A DNA stretch of 64,000 nt from Acholeplasmataceae bacterium (GTDB lineage: Bacteria > Bacillota_I > Bacilli_A > Acholeplasmatales > Acholeplasmataceae), in contig JAGYNT010000002.1 of the NCBI GenBank assembly GCA_018399615.1, forward strand, positions 1 to 64,000, given 5' to 3'. Numbering within the stretch: position 1 is the first letter of the stretch; each line of letters starts with the position of its first letter. Of the stretch, positions 20,510-31,332 are shown one piece after another. Made by a program: the position numbers and the translations under genes. The notes under the pieces were generated by a model, which made no database searches, was not told the origin of the DNA, and saw nothing but the letters and a program-made list of their open reading frames with translations.

Positions 20510-20535
20510 ACACGCGGACGTGTCGTTTTATTGGT
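20510..20535 (-). promoter_or_regulatory. Candidate sigma-dependent promoter/operator, copy B
   Basis: Minus strand ACCAATAAAA + CG + ACACG-TCCG-CGTGT inverted repeat + TATTATAG, upstream of ECF sigma gene. Confidence 0.5.
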
Positions 20536-20577
20536 ATTTTTCAAAAGAAAAGAAGCGCCAAGCGTTTGCTTGGCGCC
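20536..20577 (-). terminator. leuS rho-independent terminator
   Basis: Minus strand GCGCCAAGCAAACGCTTGGCGC followed by TTCTTTTCTTTT. Confidence 0.8.
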
Positions 20578-20582
20578 ATGAA

Positions 20583-23003
20583 TCATCCTTTGACAACGAT
20601 GTTGATGAGTTTGTCCTTGATCACGATGACCTTGTGAACGGTCTTGCCTTCAAGATGACGCTTGACGTTCTCATTGTCACGCGCGATCGTCTCGAGCTCG
20701 TTTCGGTCAAGCCCGGTTCTGGTCTGGAACTTGCCGCGGACTTTTCCATTGATCTGAACGACCATTTCGACTTCGTCGCTGACGAGATATGTTTCATCAT
20801 AGGACGGCCATTCGGAATAGAGGAGCTCTTCGTTCTGACTCAAGTACCGTTGATTGAGTTCTTCCGTGATATGCGGACAGACCGGATTGAGCATTTTCAA
20901 GAAGTCTCGAGCCTGTTTTTTACCGATCTTTTTCTGCTTGTAGACGTCATTGACGAAAATCATCATCTGGCTGATCGCCGTATTGAACGCCAGCTTCTCG
21001 AAATCCTCGGTCACCTTTTTGACCGTCTGGTGGTAGCTCGTCATGAGTGCTTCGACATCCTTGTTCTCGATCGGAAATTCGAACATGCGCCAGACACGAT
21101 CCAAGAACTTCTTCGAACCGTTGAGACTTTCGGTCGACCACGGTTTTTCGCTCTCCAAAGGACCCATGAACATTTCATAGAGTCTCAGGGCGTCCGCCCC
21201 ATGGGATTTGAAGACGTCATCGGGATTGACGACGTTTCCGCGTGATTTGCTCATCTTGCTGTGGTCGGAACCGAGAATCATGCCCTGATTGAACAGTTTG
21301 GTAAACGGTTCTTCAACGGAGACGAGTCCGATGTCATAAAGAAATTTCGTCCAGAACCTGGCATAAAGCAAGTGACCCACCGCGTGTTCGGTCCCGCCGA
21401 TGTAGAGATCGACCGGCAGCCAGGCATCGAGTTCCTTTTTCGCATCAGGACTGTCAAGAGGTATGAGCTCGAGCTTGTTCTTGAGGATATAGGCGATGAA
21501 ATACCAGGAACTTCCGGCAAGCTGCGGCATCGTATTCGTCTCCCGACGTCCCTTGATTCCCTTGTAGTCGACATGGAGCCAATCGTGGGCATTGGCGAGC
21601 GGGCTCTCGCCCGTTCCGCTCGGACGCATGTTCTTCAGCTTGGGAAGTTCGAGCGGAAGATCCTCATCGTCGAGCGTATGGATGCCTCCCTGTTCGTCGA
21701 AAACGATCGGAAAGGGTTCGCCCCAGTACCGTTGTCTTGAAAACACCCAGTCCCTGATCTTGTATGTGCTATGCCGGTATCCCTGCCCGGTCTTTTCCAG
21801 GTAATCGTTGATCTTCCGTTTGGCTTCCTCGTTCATGAGGCCGTCGATGATTCCGCTGTTGTAATGGATGCCGTCCCCGACAAAGGCTTTTTCGCCTTCG
21901 CCCTTGACGACTTCGATGATATCGAGTCCGTGTTTCTGGGCGAACTCGAAGTCTCTCTCGTCGTGAGCGGGAACGGCCATGACGGCACCGGTCCCGTAAT
22001 GGGGCAGGACGTAATCGGCGACCCAGATCGGAACTTTCCTGTGGTTCAAAGGATTGATGGCGTAAGCACCGGTAAAGACGCCGGTCTTCGATTTGTCGAC
22101 CGTACGATCCATATCGGATTTCTGTTTCGTCTTTTCGATATACGACTTGACCTCGTCGAGTTCGTCTTCCGAGGTGATATCGAGCACGAGCGGATGCTCG
22201 GGGGCGAGCACGCAATAGGTCGCACCGTAGATCGTATCGGGCCGTGTCGTAAAGACTTCGAACGATTCGTTCGACTCATCGACCTCGAACGTCATCATCG
22301 TACCGACGCTCTTGCCGATCCAGTTTCTCTGCATCTCTTTGAGATGCTCGGGCCAGTCGAGTTTCTCGAGATCCTCCAGAAGACGGTCGGCATAGGCCGT
22401 GATGCGAAGCACCCATTGACGCATCGCCTTTTTGACGACCGGATAATGACCTCTTTCGGACACCATCTTGCCATCGACGAGTTCGATCTCGTCATTGGCG
22501 AGAACCGTGCCGAGTCCTTCACACCAGTTTACTTCGATATCCTTGAGCACGGCCAGTCCGTGTTCATGGAGTTTCTTGAAAATCCATTGTGTCCACTTGA
22601 AATAACCGGGGTCCGCGGTTGCGATCTCACGATCCCAATCGATGCCTTTGCCCGATTCGATGATCTGACGCTTGAAGTTTTCGATGTTCTGATAGGTAAA
22701 ACTGCGGGGATCTTTCCCGGTCGAAAGCGCGTATTGTTCGGCTGGCAGACCGAAAGCGTCCCACCCCATCGGATGAAGGACGTTGAACCCCTGCATGCGC
22801 TTGAAGCGACTGACGATGTCGGTCGCCGTATACCCTTCGATATGACCGACATGAAGGCCATGCGCACTCGGATAGGGGAACATGTCGAGCACGTAATATT
22901 TCTCCTTGAGTTGCCCTTTTTGTGTCTTGAAGAGCTTGTTTTCGTACCAGTGCGTCTGCCATTTCTTTTCAATGGTCGTGTAGTCGTAATATTCCATTGC
23001 CAT
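20583..23003 (-). CDS. leuS: Leucyl-tRNA synthetase
   Basis: 806 aa; [20 protein letters not shown] (HIGH), [14 protein letters not shown] (KMSKS), editing domain. Confidence 0.98.
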   Translation of the reverse strand: MAMEYYDYTTIEKKWQTHWYENKLFKTQKGQLKEKYYVLDMFPYPSAHGLHVGHIEGYTATDIVSRFKRMQGFNVLHPMGWDAFGLPAEQYALSTGKDPRSFTYQNIENFKRQIIESGKGIDWDREIATADPGYFKWTQWIFKKLHEHGLAVLKDIEVNWCEGLGTVLANDEIELVDGKMVSERGHYPVVKKAMRQWVLRITAYADRLLEDLEKLDWPEHLKEMQRNWIGKSVGTMMTFEVDESNESFEVFTTRPDTIYGATYCVLAPEHPLVLDITSEDELDEVKSYIEKTKQKSDMDRTVDKSKTGVFTGAYAINPLNHRKVPIWVADYVLPHYGTGAVMAVPAHDERDFEFAQKHGLDIIEVVKGEGEKAFVGDGIHYNSGIIDGLMNEEAKRKINDYLEKTGQGYRHSTYKIRDWVFSRQRYWGEPFPIVFDEQGGIHTLDDEDLPLELPKLKNMRPSGTGESPLANAHDWLHVDYKGIKGRRETNTMPQLAGSSWYFIAYILKNKLELIPLDSPDAKKELDAWLPVDLYIGGTEHAVGHLLYARFWTKFLYDIGLVSVEEPFTKLFNQGMILGSDHSKMSKSRGNVVNPDDVFKSHGADALRLYEMFMGPLESEKPWSTESLNGSKKFLDRVWRMFEFPIENKDVEALMTSYHQTVKKVTEDFEKLAFNTAISQMMIFVNDVYKQKKIGKKQARDFLKMLNPVCPHITEELNQRYLSQNEELLYSEWPSYDETYLVSDEVEMVVQINGKVRGKFQTRTGLDRNELETIARDNENVKRHLEGKTVHKVIVIKDKLINIVVKG

Positions 23004-23093
23004 CCCTCACTTTTGAAATCCCTTTAATTATAGACGATAAGTCGGATAATATCAAGGGAGAATCCATGGGAAGACACAAACATTCCCCAAATA

Positions 23094-23118
23094 AAAAGAA
23101 GAGACGCGCTCTTCTTTT
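23094..23118 (-). terminator. acpP terminator
   Basis: AAAAGAAGAG-ACGCG-CTCTTCTTTT hairpin downstream of acpP. Confidence 0.65.
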
Positions 23119-23131
23119 CGGATAAACTCTT

Positions 23132-23359
23132 TTACTGGTGTTGTTCGACGTACTTGCAAAGGTCGCCGACCGTTTTGACGCTTTGTGCTTCTTCGTCGCT
23201 GACTTCGATATCGAAGGCCGTTTCGATTTCCATGATGAGTTCGACGGCGTCGATCGAATCGGCACCCAGATCTTCCGCGAGACGCGCTTCTTTCGTAACT
23301 TTGTCTTCGGCCACGCTGAGTTGCTTGACGATCAAATCCTTGATTGTTTCGAATACCAT
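23132..23359 (-). CDS. acpP: Acyl carrier protein
   Basis: LGADSIDAVELIMEIE phosphopantetheine site (DSID), 75 aa. Confidence 0.96.
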   Translation of the reverse strand: MVFETIKDLIVKQLSVAEDKVTKEARLAEDLGADSIDAVELIMEIETAFDIEVSDEEAQSVKTVGDLCKYVEQHQ

Positions 23360-23404
23360 GTCTCTCTTCCTCCTTTTTGTAACGAGATTAGTATACGTTA
23401 TAAT

Positions 23405-24916
23405 TCATCGTTTGTCAATCGAATCGTGACGCTCTCGTTCTCTGAGCTGCAAAGGATCTCGTCCGTAGAGTTCCGTGAAACGACGGATCTTCTCTTTGAG
23501 CCCACCTGTGAAATCGAAGTCGGTCATACGCCAGCGCCAGTTGTTTCCAAGCGTCGACGGGTGATTCATCCGACCTTCCTCACCGAGGTTCAGGTAATCC
23601 TGCATCGGAATGATCGCCGTATCGGAAACACTCGACAATGTCGCCTTGATCAGGCTGTCGACCGGATTCTTTCCGGTATGATTGATGTAGTCCAGACAGT
23701 ATTCAAGGTCTTGTTCCGGCAAGTGTTCGAACCACGTCCTGGACGTCTCATTGTCGTGCGTCCCCGTGTAGACGACCGTGTTGCGCGTATAACGATGGGG
23801 GAGGTAGTCGCTTTCTTCGCGTGCGTCGAAAGCGAATTGAAGCAGTTTCATACCGGGAAATCCGGCCTGTTCCCGTAATCGTCTGACCTCTTCGGTAACG
23901 ACTCCCAAGTCTTCGGCGATGATGCTGACATCACCGAGTTCCTTTTTGATGGCTTTGAACAGTTCGATTCCGGGGCCCTTGTGCCAGGCACCGTCCTTGG
24001 CGGTTTTCGCACCGTATTCGATGGAAAAATAGTTCTGAAAGCCGATGAAGTGATCGATGCGAACACAATCAAGAAAGTTCGATCGCCGAACGAACACGTT
24101 CGACCCACCATTTTATAGCCCTGTTTTCCATGAGGTCCACAGTCATAGAGCGGGTTCCACGAAGACCCCTGACCGTCATCGGAGAAACTGTCGGGTGGAA
24201 CACCTGCAATATGGATCGGTATGCGTTGTCGTCGAGATCGAAAGGGAAGGATTCGCCCAGACATCACTGCTGTCATAGGAAACGTAGATCGGCATATCCC
24301 CGATAATATAGATTCCATGCTCGTTGGCATAGTTTTCAAAACATACCACTGCATGGCTGCGACATACTGCACGAACCGATGAAATCAGGTCTCTGCAAAG
24401 TTTATCGCGTGCTTCATCGAGCGCGCTTTCTTCCCGCATCCGCAACGGCTTTTCCCAGGATATCCACGAGTCACCGTTCCGTTCGATCTTGAGTGCCATG
24501 AACAGACAGTAATCGTCGAGCCAGAAACGATTCGCCTCACAGAAGCGATGATAGGACGCATCACTTGGATCAAAGCGTTCAAAAGCTTTCCGAAGGACGA
24601 TGAAACGTTCTTCGTAGAGCTTCCCGTAATCGACGTATCGGTCGGTCGAGTGAGATGAACGTATGTCACTTCGTTCGAGCAATCCGTCTTGAACCAGAAA
24701 ATCGAGATCGATGAAATAGGGGTTGTAGGCGAAAGCGGAAAACGTCTGGTAGGGTGAATCGCCGTAGGACGTCGGTCCGATCGGCAGGATCTGCCAGTAC
24801 GTCTGTTTCGTTTCGATCAGAAAATCGACGAATTCATAGGCCTTTTTCCCGAACGTGCCGATCCCGTAGGGACTCGGCAGACTCGATATGTGCAACAATA
24901 TGCCGCTTCTTCTCAT
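23405..24916 (-). pseudogene. malQ: 4-alpha-glucanotransferase (GH77), frameshifted in the middle (24060-24400)
   Basis: N-terminal part RRSGILLHISSLPSPYGIGTFGKKAYEFVDFL; C-terminal part CVRIDHFIGFQNYFSIEYG...IIAEDLGVVTEEVRRLRE...YTGTHDNETSRTWFE; central homology spread over frames. Confidence 0.88.
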
Positions 24917-26613
24917 TTCAATTCCTCCACTCTCAATGCGATTGCCCCATGGGGTTCGAGGCGGACGACATCGTCCGATACATGCGCACCGTGTGCGATC
25001 ATGGTCCTGATGATTCGGTACTTCGACAGGTCGAAGATGATTTGCTCATCTTCAAACGAACAGAGAACGAGCATGCTTTTCTCTTCGTAGGTTCTTCTGT
25101 AGCCATAGATCTTCTCTTCGGTGGGTACCGGTTCATAGTCCCCGTAGATGACGAGGTCGCGATCGGGTCCCGCTTTACGCAAAGCGATCAGATCCTTGTA
25201 ATGGTTCAGAAGCGAATCGGGATCGTTTTGTTGAACAAAGACGTTCACCGTTTCGTAGTTCGGATTGACGGGAATCCAGGGCGGGTGCGTCGAGAATCCG
25301 GCATAAGGACTTGCGTCCCACTGCATCGGCGTACGCGCGTGATCTCTCGACATCGGACCGATTTGTTCCATGATCTCCCGCTCGCTCATGTCCGTATCGT
25401 TTTCGAGCTCCCGATAGCGGTTAATCGTGGCGATATCGCGAATCTCTTCCCGCTGACGAAACGGATAGTTCGTCATGCCGATTTCCTCACCCTGATAGAT
25501 GAACGGCGTCCCTCTCATCAGATAGAGCGCGGTCGCAAGCGTCTTGGCGGAACGAACGGGATCACGTTTCGATCCGTAATGACTGATCAGCCGCGGTTGG
25601 TCGTGGTTGAGCCAGTTGAGCGGCAACCACCCCTTGTCCAGGAAGGCTTCCTGCCAGCTCGAAAACACCTTTTTCAGACGCGGAAGGTCGATCGTTTCTT
25701 CGTCTCCCTCGGATAGTTTGCACCAGTTGTGGTCGAAATTGAAAACCATGTCGAGTTCGCCCGAGGCGAAGCTCGCATACTTGAGACCGTCGGAAATGCT
25801 CGCTTCCCCTCCGACTTCGCCGATCGCCAGACAGTCATGGGGCTCGAACAGCGTTTCGTTCAGTTCCCGCAAATAGTCGTGGACGCGAGGCTGATTGGAA
25901 AACTTTTTCCAATCGAGAACATAACGGCCTTCGGCCCCTTCCACATCGACCAGCGGAGCGCGGTCGAGATGCGCGACGGCATCGATGCGAAAGCCGTCGA
26001 CGCCCCGGTCGAGCCACCACTTTCCGACGGAAGCCATATCCTTTCGGACACGTGGGTTGTTCCAGTTCAGATCCGGCATCCGGTTCGAGAAGATCTTCAT
26101 GTAATATTGTTTCCTTTTCTCGTGCCATTGCCAGGAACTGCCCCCGAAAAACGAGCCCCAGTTGGTCGGTTCGACGCGCTTCCCGTTCTTGATTTTTCCG
26201 TCATGCCAGATATAATAGTCCCGGTAAGGGTTATCTCTGTTTTCGGCCGATTCGATGAACCAGCGGTGCTCATCGGACGTGTGATTCAAGACGAAATCAA
26301 GGATGACTTTCATGCCGAGTCCGTGCGCTCGCGCGAGCAGACGATCGAAGTCCTCCAACGTCCCGTACTCTTCTGCCACGGCAAAAAAGTCCCGTACGTC
26401 ATAGCCCTCGTCTTCCATCGGCGAATCGTAAAAGGGACAGATCCAGATCAGATCGACCCCGAGATCGTGTATGTAATCGAGCTTTTCCTCGATGCCTCTG
26501 AGATCGCCGATACCGTCACCGTTCGAATCGTTGAAACTCTTGATGTAGATCTGGTATGCGACGCGTTCCATCCACCACTTTTTTTCCATGTGATGCTCCT
26601 TGTTCTGATACAC
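24913..26613 (-). CDS. malL: GH13 alpha-glucosidase / oligo-1,6-glucosidase
   Basis: WWMERVAYQIYIKSFNDSNGDGIGDLRGIEEKLDYIHDLGVDLIWICPFYDSPMEDEGYDV; GFRIDAVAHLDR. Confidence 0.93.
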   Translation of the reverse strand: MYQNKEHHMEKKWWMERVAYQIYIKSFNDSNGDGIGDLRGIEEKLDYIHDLGVDLIWICPFYDSPMEDEGYDVRDFFAVAEEYGTLEDFDRLLARAHGLGMKVILDFVLNHTSDEHRWFIESAENRDNPYRDYYIWHDGKIKNGKRVEPTNWGSFFGGSSWQWHEKRKQYYMKIFSNRMPDLNWNNPRVRKDMASVGKWWLDRGVDGFRIDAVAHLDRAPLVDVEGAEGRYVLDWKKFSNQPRVHDYLRELNETLFEPHDCLAIGEVGGEASISDGLKYASFASGELDMVFNFDHNWCKLSEGDEETIDLPRLKKVFSSWQEAFLDKGWLPLNWLNHDQPRLISHYGSKRDPVRSAKTLATALYLMRGTPFIYQGEEIGMTNYPFRQREEIRDIATINRYRELENDTDMSEREIMEQIGPMSRDHARTPMQWDASPYAGFSTHPPWIPVNPNYETVNVFVQQNDPDSLLNHYKDLIALRKAGPDRDLVIYGDYEPVPTEEKIYGYRRTYEEKSMLVLCSFEDEQIIFDLSKYRIIRTMIAHGAHVSDDVVRLEPHGAIALRVEELK

Positions 26614-26647
26614 TCATTGTATCATATGCTTTTCGTTCTTATCATCA

Positions 26648-26661
26648 TGTTAGCGGTTTCA
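26648..26661. promoter_or_regulatory. LacI/CcpA-family operator-like site between divergent malL and neopullulanase genes
   Basis: TGTTAGCGGTTTCA matches cre consensus TGWAANCGNTNWCA at 13 of 14 positions. Confidence 0.55.
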
Positions 26662-26709
26662 TATTTTGAAATCATGGCCTTATGATATAATTGTCGTGGT
26701 GGTGATGAT

Positions 26710-28509
26710 ATGAATGAACAAGCCTTGTGGCACCAGGCAAAATCCGCGTACTCCTACGCCTACGACGACCACACCCTCCATATCCTTTTGCAGACGGCTT
26801 CCGGTGACGCCGATCGCGTATCCCTTGTACACGGGGATCCGTTCGCGTGGAAAGGCGATCACGAGGGAAACCCGATTTGGAACCATGCGGTCGAGAAGAT
26901 GGAAAAGCGTTACGAGACATCCCTTTTCGACGTCTATTTTCTTGAAATCAGACCGTCGGACCTGCGGACGAAATATGCGTTCGTAATCGAAAAGGACGGC
27001 CGTTCCTACGCCTTCGGTTCAAGAAGGCTCAGACCTCTCGAAAAAGCCGATGCGCTCTATGACACGTTCGATCTGAGCGAGTTTTTCAATTTTCCCTACA
27101 TCCACGTCGAGGACTCGCATCAGACCCCTGCCTGGGTCAAGGATACGATCTGGTATCAGATCTTCCCGGATCGCTTCAATCGCGTCGGAAGCGACAACAC
27201 GCGTCCCTGGGGCGAACTGCCGGTACACAACCACCGTCTGTTCGGCGGAAACCTTCAAGGCATCATCGAAAAGCTTCCCTATCTGAAAGATCTCGGGATC
27301 AACGGCATCTATTTCACCCCGATCTTCGAATCGCCTTCCGCGCACAAATACGATACGACCGACTACTTCAAGATCGACCCGCAATTCGGTACGAACGCGG
27401 ATTTCAAAGAACTCGTGTCAAAGGCACACGAAGCGGGCATACGCGTCATGCTCGACGGCGTCTTCAACCATGCCGGGTACGAGCACCCCTATTTCCAGGA
27501 TGTGATCGAGAAAGGTGAAAAGAGTATCTATCACGATTGTTTCCATATCGAGGGTCACCCGATCGTCAACTTCCCCCTCGATGAAAACGGACGCCCGGTC
27601 CGCTACCACAACATCGAACTGAACTTCAGGACATTCGCCTTCACGCCCCACATGCCCAAATGGAATACCGGGCAGCCGCTCGTCCGAAAACATCTCCTCG
27701 AATCCATCGCCTATTGGATTCGCGAATACGACATCGACGGCTGGCGCCTCGACGTATCCAACGAGATCAGTCACGATTTCCTAAGAGAAATCAAAAAGGT
27801 GAGTCGGAAAGAAAAAGCCGACACCTTCATCCTCGGTGAAAACTGGGATTCCTCGCTCCCGTGGCTCATGGGTGATCAGCTCGATTCGGTCATGAACTAC
27901 GACTTGAGCTATCCGCTCTGGAAATACCTCGAACACGCGATCGACCTCACGACGTTTAGAGACATGGTCACGACACACGTCATGATGACACCCAAACACG
28001 TCATAAGAAACATGTTCAACCTCGTCGGAAGCCACGACACGATCCGAATCAAGAGACGTCTTGCCGATGATCAAAGGCGTGTCAGACTCGCCTATCTCTT
28101 CATGTTTCTCTCGGCCGGAGCTCCGAACATCTACTATGGCGACGAAGTCGGCCTTACCGGCGAACACGACCCCGACAACCGTCGGACGATGCCTTGGGAC
28201 GAAGCGGAACACGACCCCGACTTCAACCGGTTCGTCCGACGTCTGATCGAACTCCGAAAAACGAGAAAATGCTTCATGAATCCGGATTTTCATTTCATCG
28301 ACCTCGACATCCTGGCCTTCTTCAAACAGGAAGCGCACGACTCCGTTCTCGTGTTCATGAACAACGGTCCGAAAAAAACGTTTGACATCCCAAAATCTCT
28401 TGTCGGAGCGTATATCGACCTTTTCACCGGCAAAAAGGTTCCGATTCATGATAGAATGACTTTGGAAGCCTATCGGTTTCTCGTACTCGAAAAGGAGGAA
28501 CCCAGATGA
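26710..28509 (+). CDS. GH13 neopullulanase / cyclomaltodextrinase / maltogenic amylase-like
   Basis: N-terminal CBM34-like region then WYQIFPDRFNR...GGNLQGIIEKLPYLKDLGINGIYFTPIFES; DGWRLDVSNEISHDF. Confidence 0.93.
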   Translation: MNEQALWHQAKSAYSYAYDDHTLHILLQTASGDADRVSLVHGDPFAWKGDHEGNPIWNHAVEKMEKRYETSLFDVYFLEIRPSDLRTKYAFVIEKDGRSYAFGSRRLRPLEKADALYDTFDLSEFFNFPYIHVEDSHQTPAWVKDTIWYQIFPDRFNRVGSDNTRPWGELPVHNHRLFGGNLQGIIEKLPYLKDLGINGIYFTPIFESPSAHKYDTTDYFKIDPQFGTNADFKELVSKAHEAGIRVMLDGVFNHAGYEHPYFQDVIEKGEKSIYHDCFHIEGHPIVNFPLDENGRPVRYHNIELNFRTFAFTPHMPKWNTGQPLVRKHLLESIAYWIREYDIDGWRLDVSNEISHDFLREIKKVSRKEKADTFILGENWDSSLPWLMGDQLDSVMNYDLSYPLWKYLEHAIDLTTFRDMVTTHVMMTPKHVIRNMFNLVGSHDTIRIKRRLADDQRRVRLAYLFMFLSAGAPNIYYGDEVGLTGEHDPDNRRTMPWDEAEHDPDFNRFVRRLIELRKTRKCFMNPDFHFIDLDILAFFKQEAHDSVLVFMNNGPKKTFDIPKSLVGAYIDLFTGKKVPIHDRMTLEAYRFLVLEKEEPR

Positions 28510-29480
28510 AAACGACCATTCGAGACGTCGCTAAAAAGGCGAACGTCAGCGTATCGACCGTTTCCCGGGTCATCAACAAAAAGGGATACGTCCATGAGGA
28601 CACGAAAGTACTCGTCAACAAGATCATCGAAGAACTCGGTTTCATTCCGAACCAGCTCGCCCGCAGTCTGACGAGTCGCAGTTCGAAGATCATCGGTGTC
28701 ATCGTCCCCCATATCGGCCCCTCGTTTTACGGTGAACTGCTCGAGGGAATCGAGTCCCAGGCGGCCGCCTACGGATACAAGATCATGTTCTGCCATACGC
28801 AGGACGACCCCGATCGGGAACTCGAATATCTCAAGTTTTTCGAACAATACAATGTCGAAGGCCTGATCATCGCCTCGAACTTCTCGAACCGGGACTTGTT
28901 GAGCGACCTGAACATCCCCGTCGTGACGGTCGACCACATTCTCGATGAGAATATCCCATCGATCACGTCCGATAACGTCAAAGGCGGTATGCTCGCCGCC
29001 GAAAAACTCATATCGACCGGCGCGAAAAACATCCTCGTTTTCCGTGGACCGTCCTTTCTTCTGACGACCATGGAGCGGACGATCGGCTTCTTGAAAGTAC
29101 TCAAGAAACACGAATTGTTCGCCGACATCTTCGACCTTGATCTGATCAATCCCGATGCGAAACTGATCGAAAAAGTACTCGTGAACAACCCGCACGTCGA
29201 CGCGATCTTCGCTTTCTCCGATACGATCGCTTTCGTCATCTTGAACATCCTGCAGAAAATCGGCAAGCGCGTTCCCGAAGACGTCTCGCTCATCGGATAC
29301 GACAACACCCCCTTCAGCAAGTGGATGACGCCGTCGATCACTTCGGTCGACCAGTCCATCAATTTCATGGGAAAGCAGTCGTTCATCAATCTCACGCGGT
29401 TGATCCGCGGTGTCGAACTCGAAAGTCTTCACGACATCATCGATGTCCGCCTCGTCGAACGGACATCGACCAAAATATAA
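28506..29480 (+). CDS. LacI family transcriptional regulator (MalR-like)
   Basis: HTH TIRDVAKKANVSVSTVSRVINKKGYV and periplasmic-binding-like effector domain; ATGA overlap with upstream GH13. Confidence 0.95.
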   Translation: MKTTIRDVAKKANVSVSTVSRVINKKGYVHEDTKVLVNKIIEELGFIPNQLARSLTSRSSKIIGVIVPHIGPSFYGELLEGIESQAAAYGYKIMFCHTQDDPDRELEYLKFFEQYNVEGLIIASNFSNRDLLSDLNIPVVTVDHILDENIPSITSDNVKGGMLAAEKLISTGAKNILVFRGPSFLLTTMERTIGFLKVLKKHELFADIFDLDLINPDAKLIEKVLVNNPHVDAIFAFSDTIAFVILNILQKIGKRVPEDVSLIGYDNTPFSKWMTPSITSVDQSINFMGKQSFINLTRLIRGVELESLHDIIDVRLVERTSTKI

Positions 29481-29510
29481 GGACCGAGTCGCCTCAGTCC
29501 TTTTTTTGTT
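29480..29510. terminator. Terminator between convergent lacI and glgB
   Basis: aggaccgagtcgcctcagtccttttttt. Confidence 0.6.
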
Positions 29511-31328
29511 GCCGGAAGATCATCGCCGCGAACGGTCCGAGTTTGACGGGAATGAATTCGGGTTTCCCGTTCCGGTTGCCCATCCTCGAATCGAGGTCGA
29601 GCCCGTTGTATTGGTTGCTGCCATGATAGATATCCTTGTCGCTGTTGAGTATCTCCCGATACGTTCCCTTGGGAACGCCGAGCTGATAGGTCTCGTGCAC
29701 GTTCGGTGTCATGTTCAAAACGACAAGAAGCGTTTCGCTTTCCGACTTCCGCAGATATGCGAAAACGCTTTGCGCGCGATCGTCGACGACGAGCCATTCG
29801 AACGTAAAGGGATCGTGATCGAGGGCATAGAGCGCGTCATGCGCGTGATAGATCCGGGCGAGATCCTTGAAAAACCGGCTCGCATCCCGATGTGCGGGAT
29901 AATCGAAAAGATTCCAATCGAGTTCTTTGTTCGCGTTCCACTCACTGAACGACGCGAATTCAGAACCCATGAAGAGCAGTTTCTTTCCCGGATGCGTCAT
30001 CCAAAATGTCATCAAAAGGCGCCATTGAGCGAATTTCTGAAAATAGTCGCCGGGCATCTTGTTGATCAGACTACCTTTCATATGAACGACTTCATCATGG
30101 GAAACGGTAAAATGAACTGTTCGTTGAAGGCAGATCAGACTGAACGTGATCTTGTCGTGGCGTACTTCCGATTGATCGGATCCGTCTTGAAATAGGTCAG
30201 GACGTCATTCATGAATCCCATGTTCCACTTGTAGTTGGAAACCGACGCCGCCTTGGTCGATCGGGTGGGTCACTTGCGGGAAATCGGTCGAATCTCGGCC
30301 ATGAACAGGATACGATCATCCTTTCATAGAGACTCAAGCCCAGTTCGCGGATAAAAGCGATGGCGTCGTGATTGATTCCGTGATCGCGATTGCCGAGATA
30401 ATAGATCAGGATTCGAGACGGCATCGATCCGAAAGCCGTCGACATGGAAGTAATCGATCCAGAAATGGAGGGCCGAGCGCATGAAACTGCGCGTGATGCC
30501 CGGAAAAGTCCAGATTGTTCGTCCCCAGGTGACGTTCTCGCGGTGGAAGCGGTCTTCATACCTATAGAGCGGTGTCCCGTCAAAATACGAGAGTCCGTGT
30601 CCATCGCGGCAGATGTGTCCGAGTACCCAGTCCAAGATGACATGGATGCTGGCCCCGGTGCATGCGATCGACGAAGTACATCAGATCCTGCGGAACACCG
30701 TAGCGCGACGTCGCGGCGAAATAACCCGTGCCCTGATAACCCCAGGAGTCATCCAGGGATATTCAGATCGGCATCAGTTCGACATGCGTGAATCCGTGGT
30801 CTTTGACGTGCGCGATCAAATCGTCGACGATCTCATTGTATTTTTGAAAGCACCGAAGCGACGTTGCCAGGACCCCAGATGGACTTCAGATCAGAACCGG
30901 TTGGTCATGGCAGGGTTTTTTCCTGTATTGACGGTGTGCCTCGTCATGCCAGGGATATCCGTCGATAAGGATAGACTTCGAACCCGTGGCCGGACGCTCT
31001 TCCGCGAAAGGCGAAGGGGCCGGCTTTGTAGATCACGCGTCCGTCCTTGGTGTGAATCTCATATTTGTAAATCGCCCATTCATGATTACCGGGAACCCGA
31101 TCCGATAGGGATCTTGAAAGTACGTTTTCAACGTGTTTCCAGCCCTCGAAACCGTTGAATCCCGGCGATCAGACGGACTGACGCGCATTGGGTGCGTAAA
31201 CGGTAAAAGAGTGTTCGGACGGTGTTTCCGTTTGAATCCTTGATCAGGTGCGCACCCATCCACTCGTGGAGGTCGTCGGCTTTGCCGTGAAAAAACCGGT
31301 TCATGCGTTCATCGAAGTTTCGTGTCAT
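29494..31328 (-). pseudogene. glgB: 1,4-alpha-glucan branching enzyme (GH13), broken by many indels in 30080-31340
   Basis: C-terminal part intact (MKGSLINKMPGDYFQKFAQWRLLMTFWMTHPGKKLLFMGSEFASFSEWN); N-terminal MTRNFDERMNRFFHGKADDLHEWMGAHL; catalytic part in shifting frames ([24 protein letters not shown]). Confidence 0.88.
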
Positions 31329-31332
31329 CCAA

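Noticed and set aside
21771-23027. 418-aa plus-strand ORF opposite leuS
   Set aside because: Antisense shadow of the leuS coding frame; no RBS or family motif.
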